From assembly GCA_024695605.1 (NCBI GenBank), contig JAILHW010000175.1, positions 1-42,642 of the forward strand: a stretch of 42,642 nt of DNA, in the 5' to 3' direction. Of the stretch, positions 17,701-24,341 are shown in pieces. This DNA is from Lachnospiraceae bacterium. Lineage in GTDB: Bacteria; Bacillota; Clostridia; Lachnospirales; Lachnospiraceae. How positions within the stretch are numbered: position 1 is the stretch's first letter; the number at the start of each line of letters is the position of its first letter. A program made the translations under genes and the position numbers. The notes under the pieces are model-generated. The model was not told the DNA's origin and searched no databases. It saw nothing but the letters and a program-made list of their open reading frames with translations.

Positions 17701-18870
17701 GCCTGCGCCAACGGTTTCCATGATATCGATCTCGCCTGAGATCGGCCAGTTGCCGTAGATGGTCGTGCTTTCCGGAAGCATCCAGAATGCAGGCCATGCA
17801 CCCTTGGTCTCAGGAAGGGAAATACGAGCCTCTACATAGCCGTAGGTCGTATTGAACAGGGCCTGTCCGGGCTTTGTGGTACGAAGACGTGCAGAGGTGT
17901 ATTTTTTCGGAGATTCCTTTTCGTACACATATCCGTTAGGCTCGTAAGCAGCGGTGATGCGAAGAAGACCGTCGCCGCTTCCGTTCTTGCTCAGGTCCTC
18001 GTTGACACCGATGTTCTTCGCGTTTGCGGTATAAGCCTGCAGCTCCTTGTTGCCCCATCCGGGATTGCCGCAGTCAGTCGTGCCGTCGCCAAGCTGTGCA
18101 GCCCAGTTATCAAGGTTCAGACCTGTTGCGGGATCTACGTTGGCATTGCCGTAGTTGCCGTCAAACTCATCGTTCCATACAAGAGTGTAGCCATCCTTGG
18201 TTTTGCCCGGATCCGCAAAATCCTTTGCTGCATTTTCCGCGGTGGCAGAGAAATCATACTCTCTGCCGACGGGATCGGGGGCGATCACAGGCGTTTCACC
18301 TGCAGCTGTGAGTGAGAGATCCGATACTGTGATGACAGCACCGGGGTTGCCAGGATAAGAAAATTGGAGAGAAAGCTTTGCATTGCCAAAGCCTGCATAA
18401 GCATCCGTGGTGAATACGGTGATCTCCTGGGGGGTATCGGCTGTCAGCTGAAATGTCTGCATGCCGCCATTCAGGGCACTTCCCCAGTTGTTTGTCTCCT
18501 GCAGTTCTACTCCGACGGAAGCGTTTTGGGTGGAAACTGCATCAAAGGACAGCTGGTAAACGGTGTTATCCTCAAGAGCCACTCTTTGTGTCAGCTGGGT
18601 ATGCCAGTGCTCATTCGCATCCTCGCCTGCTACTGTGATAGCGAGTGCGTTGTCTGTGATGGCACTTGAAGATCCGCGGTCGGACCAGAAGCACCAGTTA
18701 CCTTTCTCATCGTTGGCTGTCAGCGCGCTTGAAAAATCGCTGTTTCCCAAAAGGTTTTCAGTTGCGCCTTTTACGGTCAACGAAGCCGATGGAATGTTCA
18801 TGGAAGTCAGGACCATTCCCAGACTCAGCATCGCTGAAAGAATTTGTTTTGTTACAACTTTTCTTTTCAT
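14761..18870 (-). CDS. Secreted multimodular GH16 beta-glucanase (laminarinase/lichenase type)
   Basis: A 1369-residue secreted enzyme. Signal peptide at about 1-30; a CBM4/9-like beta-sandwich at about 38-190; GH16 domain at about 225-510, with the catalytic motif GEIDIMET giving nucleophile E380 and acid/base E385; three more carbohydrate-binding-like sandwiches (about 545-710, 715-895, 905-1065); an InlB/Listeria-Bacteroides repeat (YDLDGG ... FLGWT ... LYAHW, about 1075-1150); a Lys/Pro/Glu linker; and two Big_2 domains to the end. GH16 members with EIDIME cleave beta-1,3 or mixed-linkage beta-1,3/1,4-glucans; the exact substrate is inferred. No LPXTG or SLH anchor is present, so wall association may rest on the Lys-rich Big_2 tail. 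Its promoter carries the same element as the other glucan genes. The N-terminus is clear, with AAGGAAGG before the ATG. Confidence 0.93.
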   Translation of the reverse strand: MKRKVVTKQILSAMLSLGMVLTSMNIPSASLTVKGATENLLGNSDFSSALTANDEKGNWCFWSDRGSSSAITDNALAITVAGEDANEHWHTQLTQRVALEDNTVYQLSFDAVSTQNASVGVELQETNNWGSALNGGMQTFQLTADTPQEITVFTTDAYAGFGNAKLSLQFSYPGNPGAVITVSDLSLTAAGETPVIAPDPVGREYDFSATAENAAKDFADPGKTKDGYTLVWNDEFDGNYGNANVDPATGLNLDNWAAQLGDGTTDCGNPGWGNKELQAYTANAKNIGVNEDLSKNGSGDGLLRITAAYEPNGYVYEKESPKKYTSARLRTTKPGQALFNTTYGYVEARISLPETKGAWPAFWMLPESTTIYGNWPISGEIDIMETVGAGVNGNQACGTLHWGAPEHVYKGSGYVGLSSSFSHFHTYAVDWEPGKMTWYYDGQPINTLTNWKGQIPGTSDALSFDAPFDEPFYMLLNLAVDSGQFGGTANKAAFEDQINMYVDYVRVYHKTDGYAPEAVRVASDETKDDWADYAGINQIPALTSDSIDLASKDGMADATCDTTKWALSNQDDGKGATISAYTNNNAQTFAKVGIAQAGANDYSVQLIGHYDAKAGYVYKVSFDAYADGGMVGKTVNCDSKEWNSWGAYGIQSFTLTDEPSTTEFLFAQPEDFDKCRIEFNVGAQATGNVYIGNVKVEIVDPAALEQEAQIRKPLSDGNLIYNGSFDQGEHHTGYWRAAEGTTLAVPRFTTEALQDTDLSVLDVAAGQVHYYERRAQVSAEDGKEPTICQPDLKLKADTYTVNFDLYSKENTYVTVDLCRVNDDGTLGDQIISSMGAYKASSGVHTYSWTFTTKVDAENAALVLRFPEGASVQIDNVSMIGKSQAAPVDETPVTPDDVWQGNTAGSGGAAINLAKEGNTWVASGVNSDPNAWYTPQIGSNDFDIVGGKSYTLTFKVKMDANTNQTFEYIIQEDGGGWAVAQDVVAVDLKDLGQPDEDGFYTYTKEVNVASSIKNTHVNFGLGHSQAANGTFRFKDVEFTLKPAEANDDVNGAGTLYEAFYTIDYDLDGGTNADSNPIGYGSVSGNTAPSLSLAPAAKDGFTFLGWTLEKNSSDYITSLSTDRTGDITLYAHWEKEKAPDAGPADDMTKPGKETQTPDKHTDGSDKEAKPAGSEAKPGNEAKPGSDVKTPGEPAKAAVEKITLTGISKKIAAGKKITLTAALAPANAADQTLTWKSSNPKYATVSDKGVVTTKKAGAGKTVTITAAANDGSGKIGTYKIRIMKHAVKKITLKASKKTVKAGKSVKIRAKVNPSDAKTNRTLTWSVDNSAYATVSKKGVVKTTLAGKGKTVKITAAATDGSNKKKTITIKIS
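15322..15378 (-). repeat. Tandem 18-bp repeat coding the KPG(N/S)EA-type linker of the GH16 protein
   Basis: Two 18-base units (15322-15339, 15340-15357) and one 21-base variant (15358-15378) encode a repeated Glu-Ala-Lys-Pro-Gly pattern between the InlB repeat and the Big_2 domains. It is a flexible spacer and may vary in copy number between strains. Confidence 0.75.
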
Positions 18871-18931
18871 GTTTTCCTTCCTTTCTTTTTGATAGTCGTA
18901 CTCTTTTGATACCGAAGGTATCCTTTCGCTA

Positions 18932-18991
18932 ACTATAAGAAAGAATGGAATCTGTTTAAATGCACCTTTTTTTATAAAGGTGTCTTTTTTT
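18932..18991 (-). promoter_or_regulatory. Glucan-regulon promoter element in front of the GH16 gene
   Basis: On the minus strand: AAAAAAAGACACC (18991-18979 region), an A/T spacer, AGGTGCATTTAAA (18967-18955), 17 bases, then a -10-like TATAGT (18937-18932). No good -35 is visible; the downstream arm occupies that place. Architecture and sequence match the elements at 24253-24312 and 26253-26312. Probable activator site (YesN-like regulator), by inference. Confidence 0.6.
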
Positions 18992-19110
18992 CACCCCCGC
19001 CCCCTGGTTTATTTTCAACTGATTTGATTGCATCTCATCGAAAATCGTTATATGATTTGAGATGGCTGCAAAAAGCCGGCGACTAATCAAGCAAAAGGCA
19101 GGAAAAAGAA

Positions 19111-19827
19111 TTGAACATACAGATCGTAGAGGACGACAGATCACTGAGTGAGGGGATCTCCATATCCCTTGGGGATGCTGATAGACAGTTTCATCAGGAA
19201 TACAGCCTGAAAGACGCGAGGGCCGGTTTTGACAGGTACGGGGAAGCGCTGAGCCTGATCATTCTCGATCTCAATCTGCCGGATGGGATCGGCTATGATT
19301 ATCTGAAATATGTCAGAAAAAGCAGCGAGGTTCCCGTTTTGATCCTGACGGCCAATGACCTTGAACTGGATGAGGTAACGGGGCTTACCATGGGAGCCGA
19401 TGACTACCTGACAAAGCCCTTTAGCCTGGCGGTGCTAAGAGCGCGGGTAAATGCGCTGATACGAAGAAGTCAGATCGCCGGGCGCGCCCGGGGGGCATCT
19501 GATGAGAAGGAAGGCGCAGGAGGAAAAACCGGCGTCTATCAGATCGATGATATGCAGTTTGATTTTGATCGCCTGTCCTTTCAAAAAGGAGAGGAAGAGC
19601 TGTTTCTGAGCGTCAATGAGCAAAAGCTTTTGAAGATCTTTCTGGATCATAAGGGAATGATCCTCACAAGAGATACGCTGATCGAACGGCTTTGGGGAGA
19701 CAGCGGTGATTATGTGGAGGAAAATGCATTGTCGGTCACTGTGAACAGGCTTCGCAGTAAAATAGAAGGCAAGGGTCAAAGTAAGCATATCCTGACCGTA
19801 TATGGCCAGGGCTACAGATTTCAATGA
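19111..19827 (+). CDS. OmpR/PhoB-family response regulator
   Basis: A 238-residue regulator with a TTG start (AGGAAAAAGAA just upstream; no in-frame ATG fits). The receiver domain has the acidic pair EDD near residue 8, phosphoacceptor D53 in LIILDLNLPDG and K102 in DYLTKPF. The C-terminal winged helix includes LSVNEQKLLKIFLDHKG and ALSVTVNRLRSKIE. A Gly/Ala/Arg/Lys linker joins them. It overlaps the kinase gene by 26 bases and precedes an ABC exporter of the FtsX type, the layout of antimicrobial-peptide or envelope-stress detoxification modules. The perfect palindrome at 20822-20849 is a likely target site. A possible promoter (TTGATT 19024-19029, TTATAT 19048-19053) lies upstream. Confidence 0.93.
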   Translation: MNIQIVEDDRSLSEGISISLGDADRQFHQEYSLKDARAGFDRYGEALSLIILDLNLPDGIGYDYLKYVRKSSEVPVLILTANDLELDEVTGLTMGADDYLTKPFSLAVLRARVNALIRRSQIAGRARGASDEKEGAGGKTGVYQIDDMQFDFDRLSFQKGEEELFLSVNEQKLLKIFLDHKGMILTRDTLIERLWGDSGDYVEENALSVTVNRLRSKIEGKGQSKHILTVYGQGYRFQ

Positions 19828-20758
19828 ACTGATAGAGAGGGAAGCGGCATTGTTTACAAATAAGGTAATCGAGCGTCTGGATCAAATGATCGATGATGCA
19901 CTGGAGGGAAAGTTTTCGGAAAGCAGTTATGATGAAACAAAGCTCTCCAGGCTGGAATCTAAATGGAAGGAATTTTTGGGAACATCGGTCCTTTCCAATC
20001 AGAACCTCGAGGCAGAGAGGCACAGGCTCGAGCAGTTCATATCGGATATATCACACCAGACCAAAACACCGATGACCAACATCAAGATGTACACGGAGCT
20101 GCTCTGTGAAGAGGTCAAAGGACTTCGGATGGAGGAGCCCGATGCAGGAGAGGGGGCCAAAAAGGACATTTCCGATGCCTGCGGCAGGATCGAAAAATAC
20201 GCTGAGCAGATCAGCAGACAAAATGCCAGGCTGGAATTTCTGATCGATTCCTTAACGAAGCTCTCCCGCCTTGAAAGCGGCAGCCTGGAGGTTGTGGCAG
20301 CGCCCTCTAAGGTACTTGAGCTTATAAGCGCAGCGGTCAGTGCAGTCAGGCCCAAGGCAGACGTAAAACGGATCGCACTCATCACCCCGGATGCAGGGGA
20401 GGAAGGCGATGTAACGGCTTCTTTTGATATGAAATGGACGATAGAGGCCCTTGGCAATGTACTCGATAATGCTGTCAAGTATTCACCGGAGGATGCAGCG
20501 GTAACAGTCAGCCTTTCCCAGACGGATCTGTATGTCGCTGTGCACGTAACAGATGAGGGAGAGGGGATCACGGAGGAGGATGCAGCCAGGATCTTCGGCA
20601 GATTTTACAGAGGCAGTGAGGTGCAGCAGGAGGACGGAGTCGGGATCGGATTGTATCTGACAAGAGAGATCCTGTCCAAAGAAGATGGCTATATCAAGGT
20701 GATCTCCAATGAAAAAAGAAAGGGCGGAGAGTTTATCCTCTACCTGCGAAAGGAATGA
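19802..20758 (+). CDS. Sensor histidine kinase without visible membrane segments
   Basis: A 318-residue kinase if the ATG at 19802 is used; a TTG at 19850 with GAGAGG 9 bases upstream is an equally possible start (302 residues). The dimerisation/phosphoacceptor helix has H85 in DISHQTKTPMTNIKMYTE; the ATPase domain shows NVLDNAVKYSP (N box), VTDEGEGI (G1) and GVGIGLYLTREIL (G2). The N-terminal part is charged and alpha-helical (LIEREAALFTNKVIERLDQM...), with no hydrophobic segment long enough to cross the membrane. It would phosphorylate the response regulator encoded just before it. How it senses is unclear; kinases of such ABC modules often take their signal from the transporter itself, and lack of a membrane anchor would make that partnership obligatory or indirect. 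Confidence 0.9.
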   Translation: MARATDFNELIEREAALFTNKVIERLDQMIDDALEGKFSESSYDETKLSRLESKWKEFLGTSVLSNQNLEAERHRLEQFISDISHQTKTPMTNIKMYTELLCEEVKGLRMEEPDAGEGAKKDISDACGRIEKYAEQISRQNARLEFLIDSLTKLSRLESGSLEVVAAPSKVLELISAAVSAVRPKADVKRIALITPDAGEEGDVTASFDMKWTIEALGNVLDNAVKYSPEDAAVTVSLSQTDLYVAVHVTDEGEGITEEDAARIFGRFYRGSEVQQEDGVGIGLYLTREILSKEDGYIKVISNEKRKGGEFILYLRKE

Positions 20759-20784
20759 AACACCCTGTTTTCGAAATAAAGCGG

Positions 20785-20813
20785 GCGATCCGGATGTGTC
20801 GGATCGCTTTTTT
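20785..20813 (+). terminator. Intrinsic terminator after the kinase gene
   Basis: Stem GCGATCCG (20785-20792) / CGGATCGC (20800-20807), 7-base loop, then a run of seven Ts. It separates the regulator/kinase transcript from the ABC genes. Confidence 0.88.
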
Positions 20814-20821
20814 ATGTTTTT

Positions 20822-20849
20822 TGAAATCTTTCAAAAGTGAAAGATTTCA
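20822..20849 (+). promoter_or_regulatory. Perfect 12-bp inverted repeat upstream of the ABC exporter, likely response-regulator site
   Basis: TGAAATCTTTCA (20822-20833), AAAG, TGAAAGATTTCA (20838-20849): a perfect dyad 78 bases before the ABC ATPase start. There is no T run after it, so it is not a terminator. A -10-like TATGAT follows at 20876-20881. Probable operator for the OmpR-type regulator encoded next door. Confidence 0.65.
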
Positions 20850-20926
20850 GAAATCATCTGGAAAGAAGCATACAGTATGATGAATTCAGAAAAACAAAAA
20901 AACGAGATCTGATGGAGGAGAAAAAC

Positions 20927-21592
20927 ATGAGTATTTTAGTTGCAGAGCATCTGAAGAAATATTATGGAGAGGGTGAAACGCTTGTAAAGGCACTGGACGA
21001 TGTAAGCCTACGGGTGGAAAGAGGAGAGTTCGTCAGCATCATCGGAACGAGTGGAAGCGGTAAGTCCACACTGCTTCACATGCTGGGAGGCCTTGACAAT
21101 CCGACAGAGGGAAAGGTCATCGTAGATGATAAAGACATATCGGACCTGAAGAAGGATGCACTGTGCATCTTCAGACGCAGAAAGATCGGATTTATTTTCC
21201 AGAGCTTCAACCTGGTGCCTTCGATCAATGTATACGATAACATCGTTCTGCCGATCAAACTGGACGGAAAAAAAGCGGACCGGGAATTTATCGATAATGT
21301 GATCGAAACGCTTGGAATCTCTTCAAAGCTGAACGTCCTGCCTTCCAAGCTGTCCGGCGGACAGCAGCAGAGAGTTGCCATCGCAAGAGCCCTTGCTTCC
21401 AAGCCGGCCATCATATTGGCAGATGAGCCGACCGGAAACCTGGATACGAAAACCAGTCAGGATGTCTTGGGGCTTCTTAAGACAACCGGGAAAAAATACA
21501 ACCAGACGATCGTGATGATCACGCACAACGATGAGATCGCGCAGATGGCAGACAGGACCATCCGGATCGAAGACGGTCATATTATGGAGTGA
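20927..21592 (+). CDS. ABC transporter ATP-binding protein (MacB/LolD/BceA type)
   Basis: A 221-residue ATPase. ATG 20927 is chosen for GGAGG (20914-20918) upstream; the frame is open from 20837, but that part overlaps the palindrome region and looks non-coding. Walker A is GTSGSGKST, the Q-loop [21 protein letters not shown] is typical of the MacB/LolD/BceA family, the signature is LSGGQQQR, and Walker B is [12 protein letters not shown] with the H-loop in VMITHN. It pairs with the large FtsX-type permease encoded 54 bases downstream. The module probably exports or extracts a peptide or lipid-targeting toxin at the cell envelope; there is no direct link to glucan breakdown. Confidence 0.94.
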   Translation: MSILVAEHLKKYYGEGETLVKALDDVSLRVERGEFVSIIGTSGSGKSTLLHMLGGLDNPTEGKVIVDDKDISDLKKDALCIFRRRKIGFIFQSFNLVPSINVYDNIVLPIKLDGKKADREFIDNVIETLGISSKLNVLPSKLSGGQQQRVAIARALASKPAIILADEPTGNLDTKTSQDVLGLLKTTGKKYNQTIVMITHNDEIAQMADRTIRIEDGHIME

Positions 21593-21646
21593 GCCTTGAC
21601 AGAGGCATAAATATAGAATCAGTAAGGAAGAAAAAGGATACAGATC

Positions 21647-24235
21647 ATGAAACATGTAAATAATCAAAAGGTAATCAACAACATTGCTCTGAGCGGGATC
21701 AGGGCAAAGCGTAAAAAATATATCATCCTTGTTTTGGCGGTCATGCTCACAAGTCTTCTGTTTTCCACGCTGTTCTCAGTTGGCGGCAGCATGGTGAATG
21801 AGATTCAGGAAGGGTCCATGAGACAGGCCGGCGGAAGCTGCCACGGGGGCTTTAAGTATCTGACGGAGGCGGAGTATGATCAGATGAAGGACGATCCGAA
21901 GCTGAAATCGGTTTCCTACAGGATCATGGTAGGTGTACTTGCCAATGAGGAACTCAAAAAGATCCACACCGAGTGCTACTTTGCCGAATATGAAAATGCA
22001 AAGAGCGGGTTCAGTGCCCCCACAAAGGGCAGAATGCCGGAGGCCGAGGACGAGGTCGTGCTCAGTGACCTCGTGCTGAAGGCTTTGGGCGCTCCGTGTG
22101 AGGTTGGCAGTAAGGTTACCTTGGATGTTGAGATTGAAGATGAGGTGGTTGAGAAGGAATTTACAGTGTGCGGCTATTATGAAGCAGACCCGATCAATCC
22201 CGCGCAGATGGTATACGTCTCAAAGAGCTTTCAGGAAGCATACGCTCCGGCAAAGACGATTCCGCTGCCTCGGTCCGGATCAGCCGATTATGTCGGCAGA
22301 TATTCCGTGGATTTTAATTTCAGTAACAGTGTCAATATTGAAAGCAAGATTCAGGCGCTCATCGCCAGAACCGGTATCCGGGAGGATGTTGATTACGGTG
22401 TGAACTGGGCCTACGGAGCAAGCAGCCTGGATCCGTCCATGGTGATCATCTGTCTTGCACTGGGCGTGGTATTTATGTTTGCGGGGTATCTGATCATATT
22501 TAACATATTCGATATCAATATCATTTCGGATATCCAGGAGTTCGGACTTTTGAAAACGATCGGAACCACAGAGAAGCAGCTGAAAAAGATCGTTATGAAA
22601 CGTGCCAATATGATATCGCTCATCGGTATTCCCGTCGGTATCGGCCTTGGAGTTTTGGTCGCCGCCATCCTGCTTCCGATCATTTCCGGACAGTTTGATA
22701 CGGTAAGTGTCGGAAAAGGACAGCTTCATATCAATGTATGGATGCTCCTTGGAGCAGCAGTTTTTTCCTATATCACTGTGGTGATCAGTGCCATGAAGCC
22801 CTGCCGCAAGGCATCTAAGGTTTCACCTGTGGAGACGGTGAAATATACGGAGGAAACAGATAAGAACGGAAAGCCCAAAAGGAAGCTGGTCACTGTCATC
22901 CTGTCCTTATCACTTGCACTGGTTGTACTGAACAGTGTATATGGATTTGTAAGAGGCTTCAGTATGGATGGCTATATCGAGAACCTGGTCGTAGCGGATT
23001 TCAGTCTGCAGGATGCTTCCGTGGATAATCCGGGCGCCCCTTACAAGGAAACAGAGGCCATTGATGCAGCGATGATCAAAACGCTTTCCGAACTTGACGG
23101 CGTAGAAGAGATCGGGGCAATCTATCTGAATAGAAGCGGTCAGGAATTTGATGATGATAACTGGGCCGAAATCGAGAAAAATGTTCTGCAGTCAGATCTT
23201 TTACATGAAAAGTACAAAAGCTACGGATATTCTGAGGAGGATATCAAATCGACAAGCGAATATGACAGAGCAGCCAGGTCTTTGGACGGAAAGACATACG
23301 GCATCGGAAAGCCGGCATTTGACAAGCTGAAGGTGCTTGAGACAATAGACGGAACAGATACCATTGACTGGGACACCTTCAACAGCGGAAGGTATGTGCT
23401 TATGACCAGATTTACATCGGATCAGGGTGAAATGGATTTCTTAAAGCCCGGAGCCAAAGTACAGATCAGAAGCAATGATCCGAAACAAGGGGAAGTTAAG
23501 ACAGTTGTCGGAGAGGATGGAAAGGAGTTTGAGTACCTCAGCTTTGATGAGGCACCTGTCAGGGAGTACGAGGTTTATGGGATCGTGGAGATCCCGGTTG
23601 CGATGGAGCTTAGAGCATATGGAATCTTTGAGTGTAACTACATCCTTCCCGAAAATGAATTTTTATCGCTGAACGGCTCTGACTGGGGTGCGATGCGGCT
23701 GTTGATGAACGTAGAGGATTCGAAGGAGGCAGCGGTAGAGGAATGGCTGAAGGATTACACGGCCAACGTAAACAGCGATATGGATTATGATTCGAAGGAA
23801 AGCATCGTAGCGGAATATGCATCCTTCGGAGATATGATCAAGCTTGTGGGAGCAGTGGTAGCAGGCATTCTGGGGCTGATCGGTCTGATGAACTTTGCCA
23901 ACACCATGATCACCTCCATACTGGTCAGAAGCAGAGAGCTTGCAATGCTGGAGGCTGTGGGGATGACCGGAAAGCAGCAGAAGGCCAAACTGATGAAGGA
24001 AGCAATGGTGTATTTTGTATGGACGATCCTTTGCTCCGTCGGCGTATCCGCTGTGCTCAGCGTAACCCTGATCAGAATGCTGGTAGCGGCGCTCCCGATG
24101 TTTGAATGGTATTTTACGCTTGCTCCGCTGTGCGTATGCCTGCCGTTTATCTGCCTGATGATCGTGATCATTCCGGTGATCGCACATGAGCGCCTTAGTA
24201 AAAGAAGCGTTGTTGACAGACTTCGAGTGGAGTAA
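21647..24235 (+). CDS. FtsX-family ABC transporter permease
   Basis: An 862-residue membrane protein. One helix near residues 24-42, a large extracytoplasmic domain to about 260, three helices (about 264-285, 320-350, 365-385) forming the first FtsX domain, a helix at about 415-435, a second large extracytoplasmic domain (about 440-735), and a C-terminal FtsX domain with helices at about 740-765, 790-820 and 825-850. Cytoplasmic motifs EFGLLKTIGTTEKQLKKIV and RELAMLEAVGMTGKQQKAKL are the coupling helices of the two FtsX halves. Two outside domains of this size are as in fused MacB/LolC-like detoxification exporters. It works with the ATPase upstream. Confidence 0.92.
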   Translation: MKHVNNQKVINNIALSGIRAKRKKYIILVLAVMLTSLLFSTLFSVGGSMVNEIQEGSMRQAGGSCHGGFKYLTEAEYDQMKDDPKLKSVSYRIMVGVLANEELKKIHTECYFAEYENAKSGFSAPTKGRMPEAEDEVVLSDLVLKALGAPCEVGSKVTLDVEIEDEVVEKEFTVCGYYEADPINPAQMVYVSKSFQEAYAPAKTIPLPRSGSADYVGRYSVDFNFSNSVNIESKIQALIARTGIREDVDYGVNWAYGASSLDPSMVIICLALGVVFMFAGYLIIFNIFDINIISDIQEFGLLKTIGTTEKQLKKIVMKRANMISLIGIPVGIGLGVLVAAILLPIISGQFDTVSVGKGQLHINVWMLLGAAVFSYITVVISAMKPCRKASKVSPVETVKYTEETDKNGKPKRKLVTVILSLSLALVVLNSVYGFVRGFSMDGYIENLVVADFSLQDASVDNPGAPYKETEAIDAAMIKTLSELDGVEEIGAIYLNRSGQEFDDDNWAEIEKNVLQSDLLHEKYKSYGYSEEDIKSTSEYDRAARSLDGKTYGIGKPAFDKLKVLETIDGTDTIDWDTFNSGRYVLMTRFTSDQGEMDFLKPGAKVQIRSNDPKQGEVKTVVGEDGKEFEYLSFDEAPVREYEVYGIVEIPVAMELRAYGIFECNYILPENEFLSLNGSDWGAMRLLMNVEDSKEAAVEEWLKDYTANVNSDMDYDSKESIVAEYASFGDMIKLVGAVVAGILGLIGLMNFANTMITSILVRSRELAMLEAVGMTGKQQKAKLMKEAMVYFVWTILCSVGVSAVLSVTLIRMLVAALPMFEWYFTLAPLCVCLPFICLMIVIIPVIAHERLSKRSVVDRLRVE

Positions 24236-24252
24236 CAACAAAAAGCGGTGTC

Positions 24253-24312
24253 AAAAAAAGATACCTTCGTGTAAATTGGATCCTTTTTTTGCAGTCCCAT
24301 CTTTCCTATAAT
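24253..24312 (+). promoter_or_regulatory. Glucan-regulon promoter element in front of the GH55-like gene
   Basis: Left arm AAAAAAAGATACC (24253-24265), 12-base spacer, right arm GGATCCTTTTTTT (24278-24290), 16 bases, then TATAAT (24307-24312), 29 bases before the start codon. Arm positions, spacing and -10 are identical, base for base, to the element at 26253-26312. The T-rich arm falls where a -35 would be. Confidence 0.68.
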
Positions 24313-24341
24313 CTGTGATCGAAGCAGGGAGGAAGGATCGG

